A DNA stretch of 64,000 bases. Origin: Alcaligenaceae bacterium SAGV5 (GTDB lineage Bacteria > Pseudomonadota > Gammaproteobacteria > Burkholderiales > Burkholderiaceae_B). How positions within the stretch are numbered: the first letter of the stretch is position 1; every line of letters starts with the position of its first letter. The stretch covers positions 496,001 through 560,000 of the forward strand of contig SPDP01000003.1 in NCBI GenBank assembly GCA_009360345.1, given 5' to 3'. The notes below the pieces were generated by a model, which was not told the origin of the DNA, made no database searches, and saw only the letters and a program-made list of their open reading frames with translations. The translations under genes were made by a program, and so were the position numbers. Below are positions 63,947 to 64,000 of the stretch, in pieces.

Positions 63947-64000
63947 AGCTTGATGAGCCCGAGTCTCGACGCCTCGAACACGGCCTCGGAACGGTTGGTG
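63943..64000 (-). CDS. LuxR/NarL-type response regulator, C-terminal end (runs off right edge)
   Basis: The last 18 codons of a frame entering from the right edge read TNRSEAVFEASRLGLIKL and stop. This is the typical end of a NarL/LuxR helix-turn-helix (NRTEAVxEASRLGLI). Its TGA overlaps the GTG of the histidine kinase, and it is the expected partner of that kinase. Confidence 0.75.
   Translation of the reverse strand, partial: TNRSEAVFEASRLGLIKL

Noticed and set aside
1..64000. CRISPR arrays, rRNA genes, insertion sequences, complete prophage
   Set aside because: No regular short direct repeats, no rRNA-like sequence, and no transposase or integrase frames were seen.

Overview
The window is dense, GC-rich chromosome from a betaproteobacterium. 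Gene content and order (rimP-nusA-infB-rbfA-truB-typA, scpB-rluB, miaB-phoH-ybeY-corC-lnt-glyQ-glyS, xseB-ispA-dxs), four tripartite-transporter-type Bug receptors, and LysR/Bug/aromatic-degradation clusters point to Alcaligenaceae (Bordetella/Achromobacter type). This is inferred from family knowledge, not from a database search. Coding is almost continuous and most genes sit in short operons with 4-bp stop/start overlaps.

Layout, left to right. 1-5.3 kb: start of a membrane urate hydroxylase (puuD), a DUF2242 lipoprotein, gabD with a coupled GNAT acetyltransferase, and a Cache-domain chemoreceptor. 5.5-16.9 kb: minus-strand information-processing block typA, truB, rbfA, infB, nusA, rimP, then rluB and scpB. 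A promoter plus strong terminator ahead of rimP predicts an attenuated leader RNA. 17.2-24.6 kb: a DMT exporter, a small DUF1488-like protein, a complete siaABCD signalling operon (phosphatase, kinase, switch protein, diguanylate cyclase) and an FUSC-type transporter.

24.6-27.6 kb: two identical initiator tRNA genes in inverted orientation bracket a CocE-type lipoprotein hydrolase, which looks like an insertion. 27.6-36.2 kb: a seven-gene minus-strand aromatic-catabolism operon (FAD monooxygenase, two Bug receptors, amidohydrolase, BphC-type extradiol dioxygenase, FAH hydrolase, BKACE) divergent from a LysR regulator. 36.2-45 kb: a Nudix hydrolase fused in frame to the C-terminal half of a ZIP metal transporter, a Na/Pi cotransporter, a patatin/3-hydroxybutyrate dehydrogenase pair, an LLM oxidoreductase, a second DMT exporter, htpX with a heat-shock-like promoter, a REP-like inverted repeat pair, and small BON and DUF1328 stress proteins.

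45.1-53 kb: a Rieske oxygenase alpha subunit, the isoprenoid genes xseB-ispA-dxs, an isolated XRE regulator, and a LysR/Bug/sulfatase patch whose sulfatase is truncated. 53-61.6 kb: minus-strand housekeeping genes glyS, glyQ, lnt, corC, ybeY, phoH, miaB. 61.6-64 kb: a candidate small RNA, a tRNA-Met gene, and a NarX/NarL-like histidine kinase translationally coupled to a response regulator that runs off the right edge.

The main points of interest are the Nudix/half-ZIP chimera, the inverted tRNA-fMet pair around an acquired gene, the rimP leader, the aromatic operon ending in a BKACE step, and several perfect palindromes and repeats.
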